The notes under the pieces: model-generated
Told to the model about the DNA's origin: nothing
Seen by the model: only the letters and a program-made list of their open reading frames with translations
Databases searched by the model: none
Assembly (NCBI GenBank): GCA_937983075.1
Contig: CALKAQ010000170.1
Span: 1 to 62,569, forward strand
Source: an uncultured bacterium
GTDB taxonomy: Bacteria > Bacillota > Limnochordia > DTU080 > JAAYLA01
DNA: 62,569 nucleotides
Direction: 5' to 3'
Program-made: the position numbers and the translations under genes
In this document: positions 16,085 through 23,760 of the stretch, in pieces
Position numbering within the stretch: the first letter of the stretch is position 1
Layout of the letters: each line of letters begins with the position of its first letter

Positions 16085-17011
16085 TTGAGGTCGCTCTGTA
16101 CTCCGGCAGTCACAAAGTGTCCGCATTGTGGCGGTTCGGTCTTGCATCGCCATGGCACCACCAGATCAGGGGAGCAACGATTCCGATGTCATGATTGCCG
16201 TCGAACCTTTACTCGGTTTTCAAATCGTTTTGGCAGCCATATTCGCAAGCGGAACGCTTTTGAACGTTACCTTGAGATGCTTCACGCTGCTCGACCTGTT
16301 CGGGAAGACGCAAAAAAATTAGGTGTAGCTCCGTCAACGGTATGGCGGTGGCGACATCAAGTCATCCGGTTTCTCTCGAAACGTAGAAATGAGCAACGTT
16401 TGCATTGGCAGGGGGACGCGGTTGCGGCTACTCACTTTATCGGCAGACGTCGGCGATTTTGGGGCGTTACATCGGAGGCACTATGGGCATATCGGCATGG
16501 ACTTCTTAGTGAGTGGTTCATGGTGCGAGGACGGGGTATTCCCGGAACATTAGTCCATTTCATAACAGAAGTGCGTGAAGGAGATGCGGGAAACATCACC
16601 ATCGAAATCGGCGAAGGGTCCATTCTGCATCCGTGTATTCCCAAGTCTTTCGTCGCAAAGGTGTTGTCGCAACCGAAGTACTGGGAATACCGGGGAGAGC
16701 GCCTTTTTCCGGTAAGTTATCATGATGCTCCGGACGATATGATTCAATTGGCGAAGAAGCCCAGGATGTCGCCGATTCGCCTATGGACTATGCGCTACCA
16801 GAAAGAAACTGCCGCACCTCTCGATTCGCCTGTAATGCGGAAGACGGCCCGAAAGGCGAGGGAATTGTGTCATCTGTTCTTGGGCTGGTCAGCGCGTTTT
16901 CGTGGTATCTCCCTGAAATATTTGGAAAGATATATCGCTTGGTTTCTCGAAGAATTGAAGTTACGGCGGCTTAAGATTTCTCTTTGGATGTTTCCGAATC
17001 TGGCAGGATAG
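16085..17011 (+). CDS. Transposase-derived zinc-ribbon/HTH protein lacking the catalytic acids
   Basis: 308 residues. A zinc ribbon (CPHCGG, Cys12/15; CHDC, Cys35/38) is followed by a helix-turn-helix (LGVAPSTVWRWRHQV) and a region ending RFRGISLKYLERYIAWF, which matches the end of IS1595/ISXO2-like transposases. The place where those enzymes carry their first acid (VxADETYIG) reads VAATHFIG here, and I cannot find the other acids in context, so catalysis is unlikely. The frame is intact, with TTG start nine bases after AAGGAGG and a plausible promoter, and I see no terminal inverted repeats. It may be a decayed insertion or a domesticated DNA-binding protein. Confidence 0.6.
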   Translation: MRSLCTPAVTKCPHCGGSVLHRHGTTRSGEQRFRCHDCRRTFTRFSNRFGSHIRKRNAFERYLEMLHAARPVREDAKKLGVAPSTVWRWRHQVIRFLSKRRNEQRLHWQGDAVAATHFIGRRRRFWGVTSEALWAYRHGLLSEWFMVRGRGIPGTLVHFITEVREGDAGNITIEIGEGSILHPCIPKSFVAKVLSQPKYWEYRGERLFPVSYHDAPDDMIQLAKKPRMSPIRLWTMRYQKETAAPLDSPVMRKTARKARELCHLFLGWSARFRGISLKYLERYIAWFLEELKLRRLKISLWMFPNLAG

Positions 17012-17267
17012 CGGTTGTTTTCGTTGTTGCCCTCCTGTGGATGAGTGCGGACCCAAACGCTCCGAGTTCGGTATTTCGGGACGAAGACGCGGCTGGATGG
17101 GGCGGCTGCCGAGGTACTTTGTTGATGGCTCGCTCGTGCCGAACGGCAACCATCCGTGGCCTTCCCACACAAAACGAAACAGTACTGATAGGATAGCAAA
17201 ACTGGGTGCGAACGAACCCAAGAGGCCTGAGCCCGGTGGCATAAGCTGCACAAACGAGGTGGAACCG

Positions 17268-17969
17268 GTGCCGAAAACGATGATCCAAACCGTCGATCTA
17301 AGTCATCATTTTACAATCGGAAAAAAAGGCCGGGAGCGGATTGTACCCGTTTTAAACCGCATCAACATGCAGGTGTACGAACGGGAAATTGTTACTTTGG
17401 TCGGCCGCAGCGGGTCGGGAAAGTCAACTTTGTTGAACCTTATCAGCGGATACATCCATCCGACCGGTGGCGAAATTTACGTAGATGGTCACCGCGTGAC
17501 TCATTTCAATGAAGGACAGTGGGCGGATTTTCGCCTCCGCTATTTCGGTTTTATCTTCCAAAGCTTTCAGCTGATATCGAGCATGACGGCATATGCGAAT
17601 GTCGAGCTGCCGCTTGTTCTCAGGGGAGTTCGTGAAAAGGAACGGAAGCAGAGGACCGAAGCGATGATCGAACGCATGGGTCTTACCGCGTATCAGGATC
17701 ACTATCCCGGCGAACTTTCGGGGGGACAGCAGCAGCGAGTGAGCATCGCTCGTGCGCTGATTGGGAATCCGCCGATCATTTTGGCTGATGAGCCGACCGG
17801 CAGTCTTGACAGTGAGACGGAAGCGGAAATCTTGGAACTCATTCAATATCTCAATCGGGAGGATGGCATCACCTTTCTGATCATTACTCACGACGAGAGT
17901 GTGGCCGCCATTGGGGATCGCACGTTGGTTCTCGACGATGGTCGCTTGCGAGAGGAGGCCGTGTCGTGA
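17268..17969 (+). CDS. ABC transporter ATP-binding protein, MacB/LolD type
   Basis: 233 residues with Walker A GRSGSGKST, Q-loop FQSFQLI, signature LSGGQQQR, Walker B ILADEPTGSLD and switch His in ITHDES. The DEPTGSLD and NLISGYIHP patterns are those of the MacB/LolD/FtsE-like group, whose members power mechanotransmission by FtsX-type permeases rather than substrate channels. The GTG at 17268 sits eight bases after GAGG; an ATG four codons later is also possible. It is overlapped by the permease gene (GTGA), and precedes the DUF11/barrel genes by about 2 kb. Confidence 0.9.
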   Translation: MPKTMIQTVDLSHHFTIGKKGRERIVPVLNRINMQVYEREIVTLVGRSGSGKSTLLNLISGYIHPTGGEIYVDGHRVTHFNEGQWADFRLRYFGFIFQSFQLISSMTAYANVELPLVLRGVREKERKQRTEAMIERMGLTAYQDHYPGELSGGQQQRVSIARALIGNPPIILADEPTGSLDSETEAEILELIQYLNREDGITFLIITHDESVAAIGDRTLVLDDGRLREEAVS

Positions 17970-19333
17970 GATTTCGTGACCAGTGGAAATTCGTTCAGAA
18001 AAACGCAGCGAAAAACCGTTCTCGCCTCTTCATGACGGTACTCGCAACGGCGATTGGCTGTGCGTTTTTGATTGTCCTCGCCTCGGTGGGATATGGGATC
18101 CAAGAAACGATTATCAGCGATATTACCGAGGGACGGGTTCTCAACGAAATTGCCGTGAGAGGGAAGCGGGGAAACGGACGATTTCAAAGCATTAGCAAGG
18201 CTGATTTGGAATTTATGGCGTCGTTGCCGAATGTCCGAGCGGTGACGAGAGAACAGATGCTCGCTCAGCAGCCTGCTTTTCGGATGGAGGGGATCGAAGG
18301 TTCGTGGTCGACGCTGGTAGCGGTCGATTTTCCCTCGGAGGAGCGGGGCGGGCTGGCGCTCGCCGTCGGTCGGTTGCCGGAACGCAGTGACGAGGTCCTC
18401 GTCGGTTTCCATTTTGTCCAACATCTTCGTTCCGTCGCACGCGACACGATGCCGGAAGAATTGCCGCTCGAATCACTCATTGACGCGACGTTGGAAATTC
18501 AAATTCGACAAAGTTTCGCCGGGGAGTGGGACGAACGGTGGTTTCCCGTGAAAATCGTCGGCGTCGTCGAACCGCCTCCCCAAGAATGGCTGCGAGATCC
18601 CCGCATATGGATTTCAGAGACTTTGCTCGAAGAAATCGAAGCGTTCACGCAAACACCCCGTGCCCAGATAATTCCGCCGGAAGCGTCGGCCAACGACGAT
18701 GAGCGGGGAGTGGCCGAACTGCGAGACGCCTTGCAGGATCTAGTAAGCTCAGATGAACGTGCCTATGAAAATGTCATTGTGCATGCGAGGAACATCGAAG
18801 ACGTCAAGGGGATCGTTGAAGCACTCGATGAAGCCGGATACGCCAGTTTTTCCATCGCTCAGCAGTTGGAGCGCATCAACACGATTTTTGTCGTCATACG
18901 GGCTGTACTGGTGTTTGTCGGCATGATTGCCGTCATCATCGCTTCCATCGGAATCTACAATACGATGACGATGGCCGTGACGGAACGTGCCCAAGACATC
19001 GGCATTATGAAAGCGATCGGGGCCCATCCGGCTGTGATCAAGCGGATTTACTTGATCGAGAGCGCATACATCGGATTGCTGGGCGCGATCATCGGAGTGT
19101 TGCTTTCTTTTGGCGTCAGCTATTTATTGAACACCTTCATGCCTGCAATCTTGGAATCAGTATTCGAGGTTCCCGCTGCGGAATTAGAGGGAATGCGTTT
19201 CTCATCCATTCCTGGCACCCTGGTATTGTTCAGCGTCACGATAGCCGTCGTGGTAGCTGTAGTGTCAGGCCTTCGGCCTGCAGTGCGAGCTACTCGGGTC
19301 GACGTTCTACAGGCTCTGCGGCGAGATTTATGA
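17966..19333 (+). CDS. MacB/FtsX-type ABC transporter permease
   Basis: 455 residues: one N-terminal membrane helix (~20-42), a large extracytoplasmic MacB-type domain (~50-300), and three C-terminal helices forming the FtsX domain (IFVVIRAVLVFVGMIAVIIAS onwards, with the coupling segment MAVTERAQDIGIMKAIGA). This is the four-helix plan of MacB/LolCE permeases. In outer-membrane bacteria such systems push lipoproteins or toxins across the envelope; in Firmicutes they also serve in antibiotic or stress sensing. GTG start overlaps the ATPase stop, with AGAGGAGG upstream. The next gene is 140 bases away, behind a possible promoter and palindrome. Confidence 0.88.
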   Translation: MRFRDQWKFVQKNAAKNRSRLFMTVLATAIGCAFLIVLASVGYGIQETIISDITEGRVLNEIAVRGKRGNGRFQSISKADLEFMASLPNVRAVTREQMLAQQPAFRMEGIEGSWSTLVAVDFPSEERGGLALAVGRLPERSDEVLVGFHFVQHLRSVARDTMPEELPLESLIDATLEIQIRQSFAGEWDERWFPVKIVGVVEPPPQEWLRDPRIWISETLLEEIEAFTQTPRAQIIPPEASANDDERGVAELRDALQDLVSSDERAYENVIVHARNIEDVKGIVEALDEAGYASFSIAQQLERINTIFVVIRAVLVFVGMIAVIIASIGIYNTMTMAVTERAQDIGIMKAIGAHPAVIKRIYLIESAYIGLLGAIIGVLLSFGVSYLLNTFMPAILESVFEVPAAELEGMRFSSIPGTLVLFSVTIAVVVAVVSGLRPAVRATRVDVLQALRRDL

Positions 19334-19352
19334 ATTTCCATTATCTCCAAGC

Positions 19353-19428
19353 TTGACCAATGTTCCGTTGTGTGAGAATATGGTCCCTAGAGTGTAGTTC
19401 GATAGTCCTATATCTGGAATAGGACTAT
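19353..19428 (+). promoter_or_regulatory. Promoter and 10-base inverted repeat ahead of the DUF11/barrel genes
   Basis: TTGACC (19353-19358), 17-base spacer, GAATAT (19376-19381). Downstream lies a perfect inverted repeat, ATAGTCCTAT (19402-19411) and ATAGGACTAT (19419-19428), separated by seven bases. It covers the likely early transcribed region just before the ribosome binding sites of the first DUF11 gene, as expected for an operator or leader hairpin. Confidence 0.5.
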
Positions 19429-19473
19429 TGGAGGTTGTCGCCTGCGAGAAAAGCCGAGGAGGCAATCGCTCCA

Positions 19474-20634
19474 TTGATGCGTGTCAAGTCTTGGACGCTT
19501 GCAACATCAATATTGCTACTTTTGTCGCTTTTGTACGTGATTGATTCGATGGCCGCAGAGTCTCAAATTCCGCCCTCGACGGTTGGTGTCGGTGGCGTCA
19601 AGCTTTCCGGCGTCTATAGCCGTGGGACGTCCGAAGACGATGCGGCATTTGCTCCCTTCCTGTCCGTCCCGTCGGAGAGAGCTCCCTCCGACCAGTTGCC
19701 CGCAGTATTGCAATTCTCCCAAGGAACTCAAAACCTTCAAATCGCCTACGAGCGATACGCAGCCGCTTTGTCGTTCCCAGATGAATCGCAGCGCTTGTTG
19801 TCTTCGGCTCTGATTGCTGACGTTTGGGTCGTCGCATCGGTGTGCCGACCCGATGTCGTGATTACGTGGATCGATTTGTGGGGAGAACTTCAGGGCGGAG
19901 CATACCCGACCGAGCAGCACCGGGCATGGACGCTCGAGTTGGCAGTGCCGGGGGCGGTTCAGGAAGACGCTGCTGCAGGAGTGTTCGGCTCCGCGGTTGG
20001 CTCGCAGGGAGCGGAGAAGTTCGACGGATGGTCGTGGAGCGGGTGGTATGTTCGTCCCGCGGACGCGGTCCAGTCCTACGACAGCTTGAATGTTGACACT
20101 GACCTCTTGGCGTGCGCTGACACTGACGTGGAAGAACGCGGACGGCTCAGCGAACAGGTGTGGAGCCGGATCGCTGCAGAGGCGGAGTCGAGTCAGCTGA
20201 CGATCGAGCTTGAAAGCGCAGTCGATGATGGAGAAGGTCGTATATCGTTCGGAAGCGTCGCTGTTGTATCGGGCAGGCTGGCCGATGCGGAAATGGCCAT
20301 GGCCTGGGCACAGCGCTTGGCGGATTGGACGCACGGCAACATGGAAACTCGTGCGCAGCTGCACATTGCACCGCTTGATGGAGCGCCGGCAGTTGAAATT
20401 GGCGAAACATTGGAATACGGGTATCAGTTGGCAAACGTTGGAGTGGCGCCGGCTCGCCATGTTGAGCTGCAATTGCCTATGCCCCGCGAACTTCGTTACG
20501 TGGCAGACAGCGGAGCAACAAGCCATGGTGCCGTTTTTTGGGATGAGGACGCAAGCTTCCTCACCTGGCACCTCGGACCCACCCTGCTGCCCGGGGAAGT
20601 CGCAACACTTACATTTCAGGTCATCGTACACTGA
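19474..20634 (+). CDS. Exported DUF11-type protein 1 of the barrel operon
   Basis: 386 residues. A signal peptide is evident (VKSWTLATSILLLLSLLYVIDSM region, cleavage near AAES). The middle (~40-290) is not recognised and is rich in acidic and Ala/Trp residues, with a lone pair of Cys. The last ~85 residues (GETLEYGYQLANVGVAPARHVELQLPMP onward) form a DUF11-type Ig-like domain, found in surface proteins of many phyla. Start is uncertain: TTG 19474 or ATG 19477 follow GAGGAGG; a TTG at 19435 directly abuts another GGAGG. First gene of four consecutive DUF11 genes; 29 bases to the next. Confidence 0.7.
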   Translation: MMRVKSWTLATSILLLLSLLYVIDSMAAESQIPPSTVGVGGVKLSGVYSRGTSEDDAAFAPFLSVPSERAPSDQLPAVLQFSQGTQNLQIAYERYAAALSFPDESQRLLSSALIADVWVVASVCRPDVVITWIDLWGELQGGAYPTEQHRAWTLELAVPGAVQEDAAAGVFGSAVGSQGAEKFDGWSWSGWYVRPADAVQSYDSLNVDTDLLACADTDVEERGRLSEQVWSRIAAEAESSQLTIELESAVDDGEGRISFGSVAVVSGRLADAEMAMAWAQRLADWTHGNMETRAQLHIAPLDGAPAVEIGETLEYGYQLANVGVAPARHVELQLPMPRELRYVADSGATSHGAVFWDEDASFLTWHLGPTLLPGEVATLTFQVIVH

Positions 20635-20663
20635 GGACCTAGGAGAAGCGAGGGTATGGCACC

Positions 20664-22004
20664 GTGCCTCTGCTTCGCGCGCTGCTGATTGCCGGGATTG
20701 TGCTCAGCATGATGTGTTGCGTGCCTGTCGTCCAAGCACAACATCGCATCCGCATCGGGGAAGGCACGCTTGAAGACTGGGACGGTGTGGCAACACCGAT
20801 TGTCGATGCTGCGAATGACGTCCCAGGCAACCACAACGATTTCCATAGGCTCTGGGTGACTCATGACGAGGAGTACCTTTACGCTCGCTTCGACGGTGAT
20901 TTCAGCAAGAATCACAACATGGCGATCCATCTCGTCCTTGAGGATCCGGAAAGCGGCACGATCCTAGCGCAGGCATCGGTGATCAAACGTCGTGCGTACA
21001 TAACGCTCGAAATTTCAAATCAACCCGTTTCCGATGGTCTCGTCGAGTACTTCGCCAAGGGGAGCGGACGCGAGACGGATACCATCCACGCAGCTTGGCC
21101 ATTGCAACAACTTGGGTTGACGGCGGACCGAGCGGTGATGCTGTGGGCGGAGGCGCATGCAAGTCATGCGCCGAATTCCGCAGTGAAGGACCGCGTGCCT
21201 GACCTCCCGCTGAAAATCATTTATGACTTGACCACCGGTACATGGCGGCCGCATCAGCCCGGCGATGCTTCTCAACACCGATTCGTCACCAGGTTCGTTG
21301 TGATTTCGGAAATGGGGCATCCAACCGGAGCGGCCGGTCGCGGTGAAATGATCACTTACGTACTCACCGTCGAAAATGCAGGTGCGCTGCCCATTCAACC
21401 GAGTGTACTGAGCCCGGTGCCGAACGGAACGGTTTACGTCGCCGGATCTGCTCGGTTGGCGATGGGTGAAGGAGAACCCATTCCGGTGGATGATGTCGAG
21501 CCGGGGGAATCACCGCTGGCACGCGGCATGACGCTGCCGGAAATAGCTCCGGGTGAAAAGGCGAGCGTCAGTTTTCGAGTGATCGTCGACAGCGCCAATG
21601 CAATTGGCTTTGAAATTGTTGGGGCGGCGGTGGTGAGCGATGGCTTCCAACGTGATGAATTGCAAACCGTCACAACCGTCCTCGCTCCTCACATTGAAGT
21701 GCTGACAGCGACGGATGTCAGAAGCGTCGTACCCGGGGATTCCTTAACTTTCGAAATAACAATCGTAAACAAAAGCGCCGTTGCGGCTCGCAATGTTCAA
21801 GTCGTCAGCCCTGTGCCGCCGGGGATGTCGTACATTTCGCATAGCGTCACGGCACCCGTAGGTGCAACCGTACGTTTTCAAGATGCCAAAACGGGCGATT
21901 GGCTGAAGTCGGAACCCGAAGAGGTCGCAGCGGTTGAATGGGTATTGGAGGTGGTGAAAGCGACATCCGAAGAAAACGTTTCGATGCAGCTGCTGACACA
22001 TTAA
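20664..22004 (+). CDS. Exported protein 2: CBM9-like domain plus two DUF11-type domains
   Basis: 446 residues with a signal peptide (cleavage near VVQA). Residues ~28-200 resemble CBM9-like modules (GEGTLEDWDG; DFHRLWVTHDEEYLYARFDG), which bind sugars or act as generic surface modules. Two DUF11-like Ig domains follow (~215-325 with MITYVLTVENAGALP, and ~340-446 with LTFEITIVNKSAVAARNV). No enzyme motif. GTG start preceded by GCGAGGGT. The gene lies between proteins 1 and 3 with short gaps, so it is probably co-transcribed and co-exported with them. Confidence 0.75.
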   Translation: MPLLRALLIAGIVLSMMCCVPVVQAQHRIRIGEGTLEDWDGVATPIVDAANDVPGNHNDFHRLWVTHDEEYLYARFDGDFSKNHNMAIHLVLEDPESGTILAQASVIKRRAYITLEISNQPVSDGLVEYFAKGSGRETDTIHAAWPLQQLGLTADRAVMLWAEAHASHAPNSAVKDRVPDLPLKIIYDLTTGTWRPHQPGDASQHRFVTRFVVISEMGHPTGAAGRGEMITYVLTVENAGALPIQPSVLSPVPNGTVYVAGSARLAMGEGEPIPVDDVEPGESPLARGMTLPEIAPGEKASVSFRVIVDSANAIGFEIVGAAVVSDGFQRDELQTVTTVLAPHIEVLTATDVRSVVPGDSLTFEITIVNKSAVAARNVQVVSPVPPGMSYISHSVTAPVGATVRFQDAKTGDWLKSEPEEVAAVEWVLEVVKATSEENVSMQLLTH

Positions 22005-22043
22005 TGGGGTTGGAAACAAGGGGAAAAAGGGGGATCCATTTCC

Positions 22044-23729
22044 ATGGACACGTTTCGAGACCGCGCACTCGAGCGCATGCGAGGTCTCGGCTTCGCCCTG
22101 TTTGTCGGCGTCATTTGGGTTCTGCTGCCGACTTGGGGGACGTCTGCGGCCGAGCCGATAGAACTCATTGGTTCACATCGTTTAATTGACTTGTCCGTTA
22201 CGGTTACATTCAACGACGGTGTTGAAGAACAAACCGTCACAGCCACTGAACGGATCACCGTAAGGCGGATTGTCGGTGTCGAGGTCGTCAATCCCGCAGA
22301 TCAGGACTACGAATGGCGTTATATTCATCCTTCAGCTTCCACTGATTTTAACGTCACGGTAAAGAATACAGGCAACGACCGCGACACGTTTGTCATCCAG
22401 TTTGAAGGAGTGCCTCAGGGATGGCAGGCCGAGTTGCTGCACGCCGATGGCACGCCGCTGACTGGGGATCTTGTACTCGATCGCGGCACTTCCGAAGATT
22501 TGATCGTTCGTCTCACCGCACCGCCTCGTCGGTCCAGTGGTGGAAACGGCGTCTCTGAAGGCGATCAGGCGCACGTACGCTTGAGGGTAGCATCGTGGGC
22601 CGGTCAGCAGTCTTGGTATCACGGGCCGGGACATGCGAGAGAGGCAATCACGGGTGCGATGCACGTGCAAGTCGTCGACGCTGAGCTCGCATTGAGGGTT
22701 GGCGACGATATCGTTACCGATCCGAGCGACCACCAAAATGACGTCTACGTTACATTCAACGCCAGCTTGACCAACCATGGTACCGGACAAGTCAAAAACC
22801 TCGTCTGGCTCCATCCGGTTCCTGAACCTCTTGATTTGCACACCGTTTCCATCGAAGTTGCCGGCGGCACGGAATGTACCGCCTATGTTGACGGTGTCAA
22901 CAGGAACGTCGTCGTCCAATGCGGCAGCGTCGCTCCGGGCCAAACGGTTGCGCTCTCCTTCGACGTCCAAGTACCGCAGCACACGCCGCCGGGAGCTTTG
23001 TCGACGCCTCTCATGACCGTGACGTACGAAGATACGATCGGTAACTCCTTTACGATTCAGGAAAACATCCAGCGCGTGACGGTCAACACCTATCACATGG
23101 TGTCGATTCACGTCCTCGGCATCAAGATCAATGACGGCGAAATGACGACCGACTACACGGCGACGCGGGGAGATGAGGTCACGCTCGTTGCTTTCGTGCG
23201 CAATGAAGGCAATGTACGGGACAGCTATGACGTTGCGCTCGCGAATACCCACGGCAGTATCATCTGGCTGCCGCAGCAGCAATCTGCGCCCCATGTCGAT
23301 CCGGGTGCCGGTGTCACCGTCGAGTTCAAGACGGCGCTTTCAGGTGAGGTTGCAGACGGCGATCAAGACGTGATTACGCTCACCGTTGCAGTGCCTGCCG
23401 GCGGATCGAATCTCACCGCCCAGACGAGCGTCACGCTGCTCATCGCCACGCCGGTGGTGCGTGTTTCGCTGACGGCGAGCAACGAGAATCCGTTCCCAGG
23501 CGAAGCGGTTGTACTCACGTTGACGATTGAGAACACCGGTGGGTATGCCGCCGAATGGCTCCGCGTCGAAGCTCCCATTCCCGCTGGTACGACGTATCAA
23601 GCCGGGTCGCTTTCGGTCAACCGGCCGGGCTGGGACATCAGCGAGGATGAGCGCATGCTCGTCGTCGGGCCGGGAGTTCTCGCTGCCGGTGATACGTTAA
23701 TTGTTATGTACACCGTGACGATTGATTAA
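22044..23729 (+). CDS. Exported protein 3: repeated NEW3/DUF11-type Ig domains
   Basis: 561 residues with a signal peptide (cleavage near TSAA). At least four beta-sandwich modules are visible: ~85-200 (TVKNTGNDRDTFVIQFEG, NEW3-like), ~215-340 (ASLTNHGTGQVKNLVWLHPVP), ~360-460 (FVRNEGNVRDSYDVAL) and ~470-561 (LTIENTGGYAAEWLRVEAPIP). Several of these match the pattern of DUF11/COG1361 repeats that make extended stalks on cell surfaces. Two Cys (ECTAYV, VVQCG) may form a disulfide. Its end is close to the start of the giant barrel protein, whose frame overlaps it by a few bases if the earliest start is used. Confidence 0.77.
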   Translation: MDTFRDRALERMRGLGFALFVGVIWVLLPTWGTSAAEPIELIGSHRLIDLSVTVTFNDGVEEQTVTATERITVRRIVGVEVVNPADQDYEWRYIHPSASTDFNVTVKNTGNDRDTFVIQFEGVPQGWQAELLHADGTPLTGDLVLDRGTSEDLIVRLTAPPRRSSGGNGVSEGDQAHVRLRVASWAGQQSWYHGPGHAREAITGAMHVQVVDAELALRVGDDIVTDPSDHQNDVYVTFNASLTNHGTGQVKNLVWLHPVPEPLDLHTVSIEVAGGTECTAYVDGVNRNVVVQCGSVAPGQTVALSFDVQVPQHTPPGALSTPLMTVTYEDTIGNSFTIQENIQRVTVNTYHMVSIHVLGIKINDGEMTTDYTATRGDEVTLVAFVRNEGNVRDSYDVALANTHGSIIWLPQQQSAPHVDPGAGVTVEFKTALSGEVADGDQDVITLTVAVPAGGSNLTAQTSVTLLIATPVVRVSLTASNENPFPGEAVVLTLTIENTGGYAAEWLRVEAPIPAGTTYQAGSLSVNRPGWDISEDERMLVVGPGVLAAGDTLIVMYTVTID

Positions 23730-23760
23730 TCGTTGCGACGTTTGGAAAGGCGGGGCAGTA

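Noticed and set aside
15946..16194. Alternative frame upstream of the zinc-ribbon gene that could extend it through a frameshift
   Set aside because: The TTG at 16085 with AAGGAGG and the promoter at 16009 explain the gene start without a frameshift.
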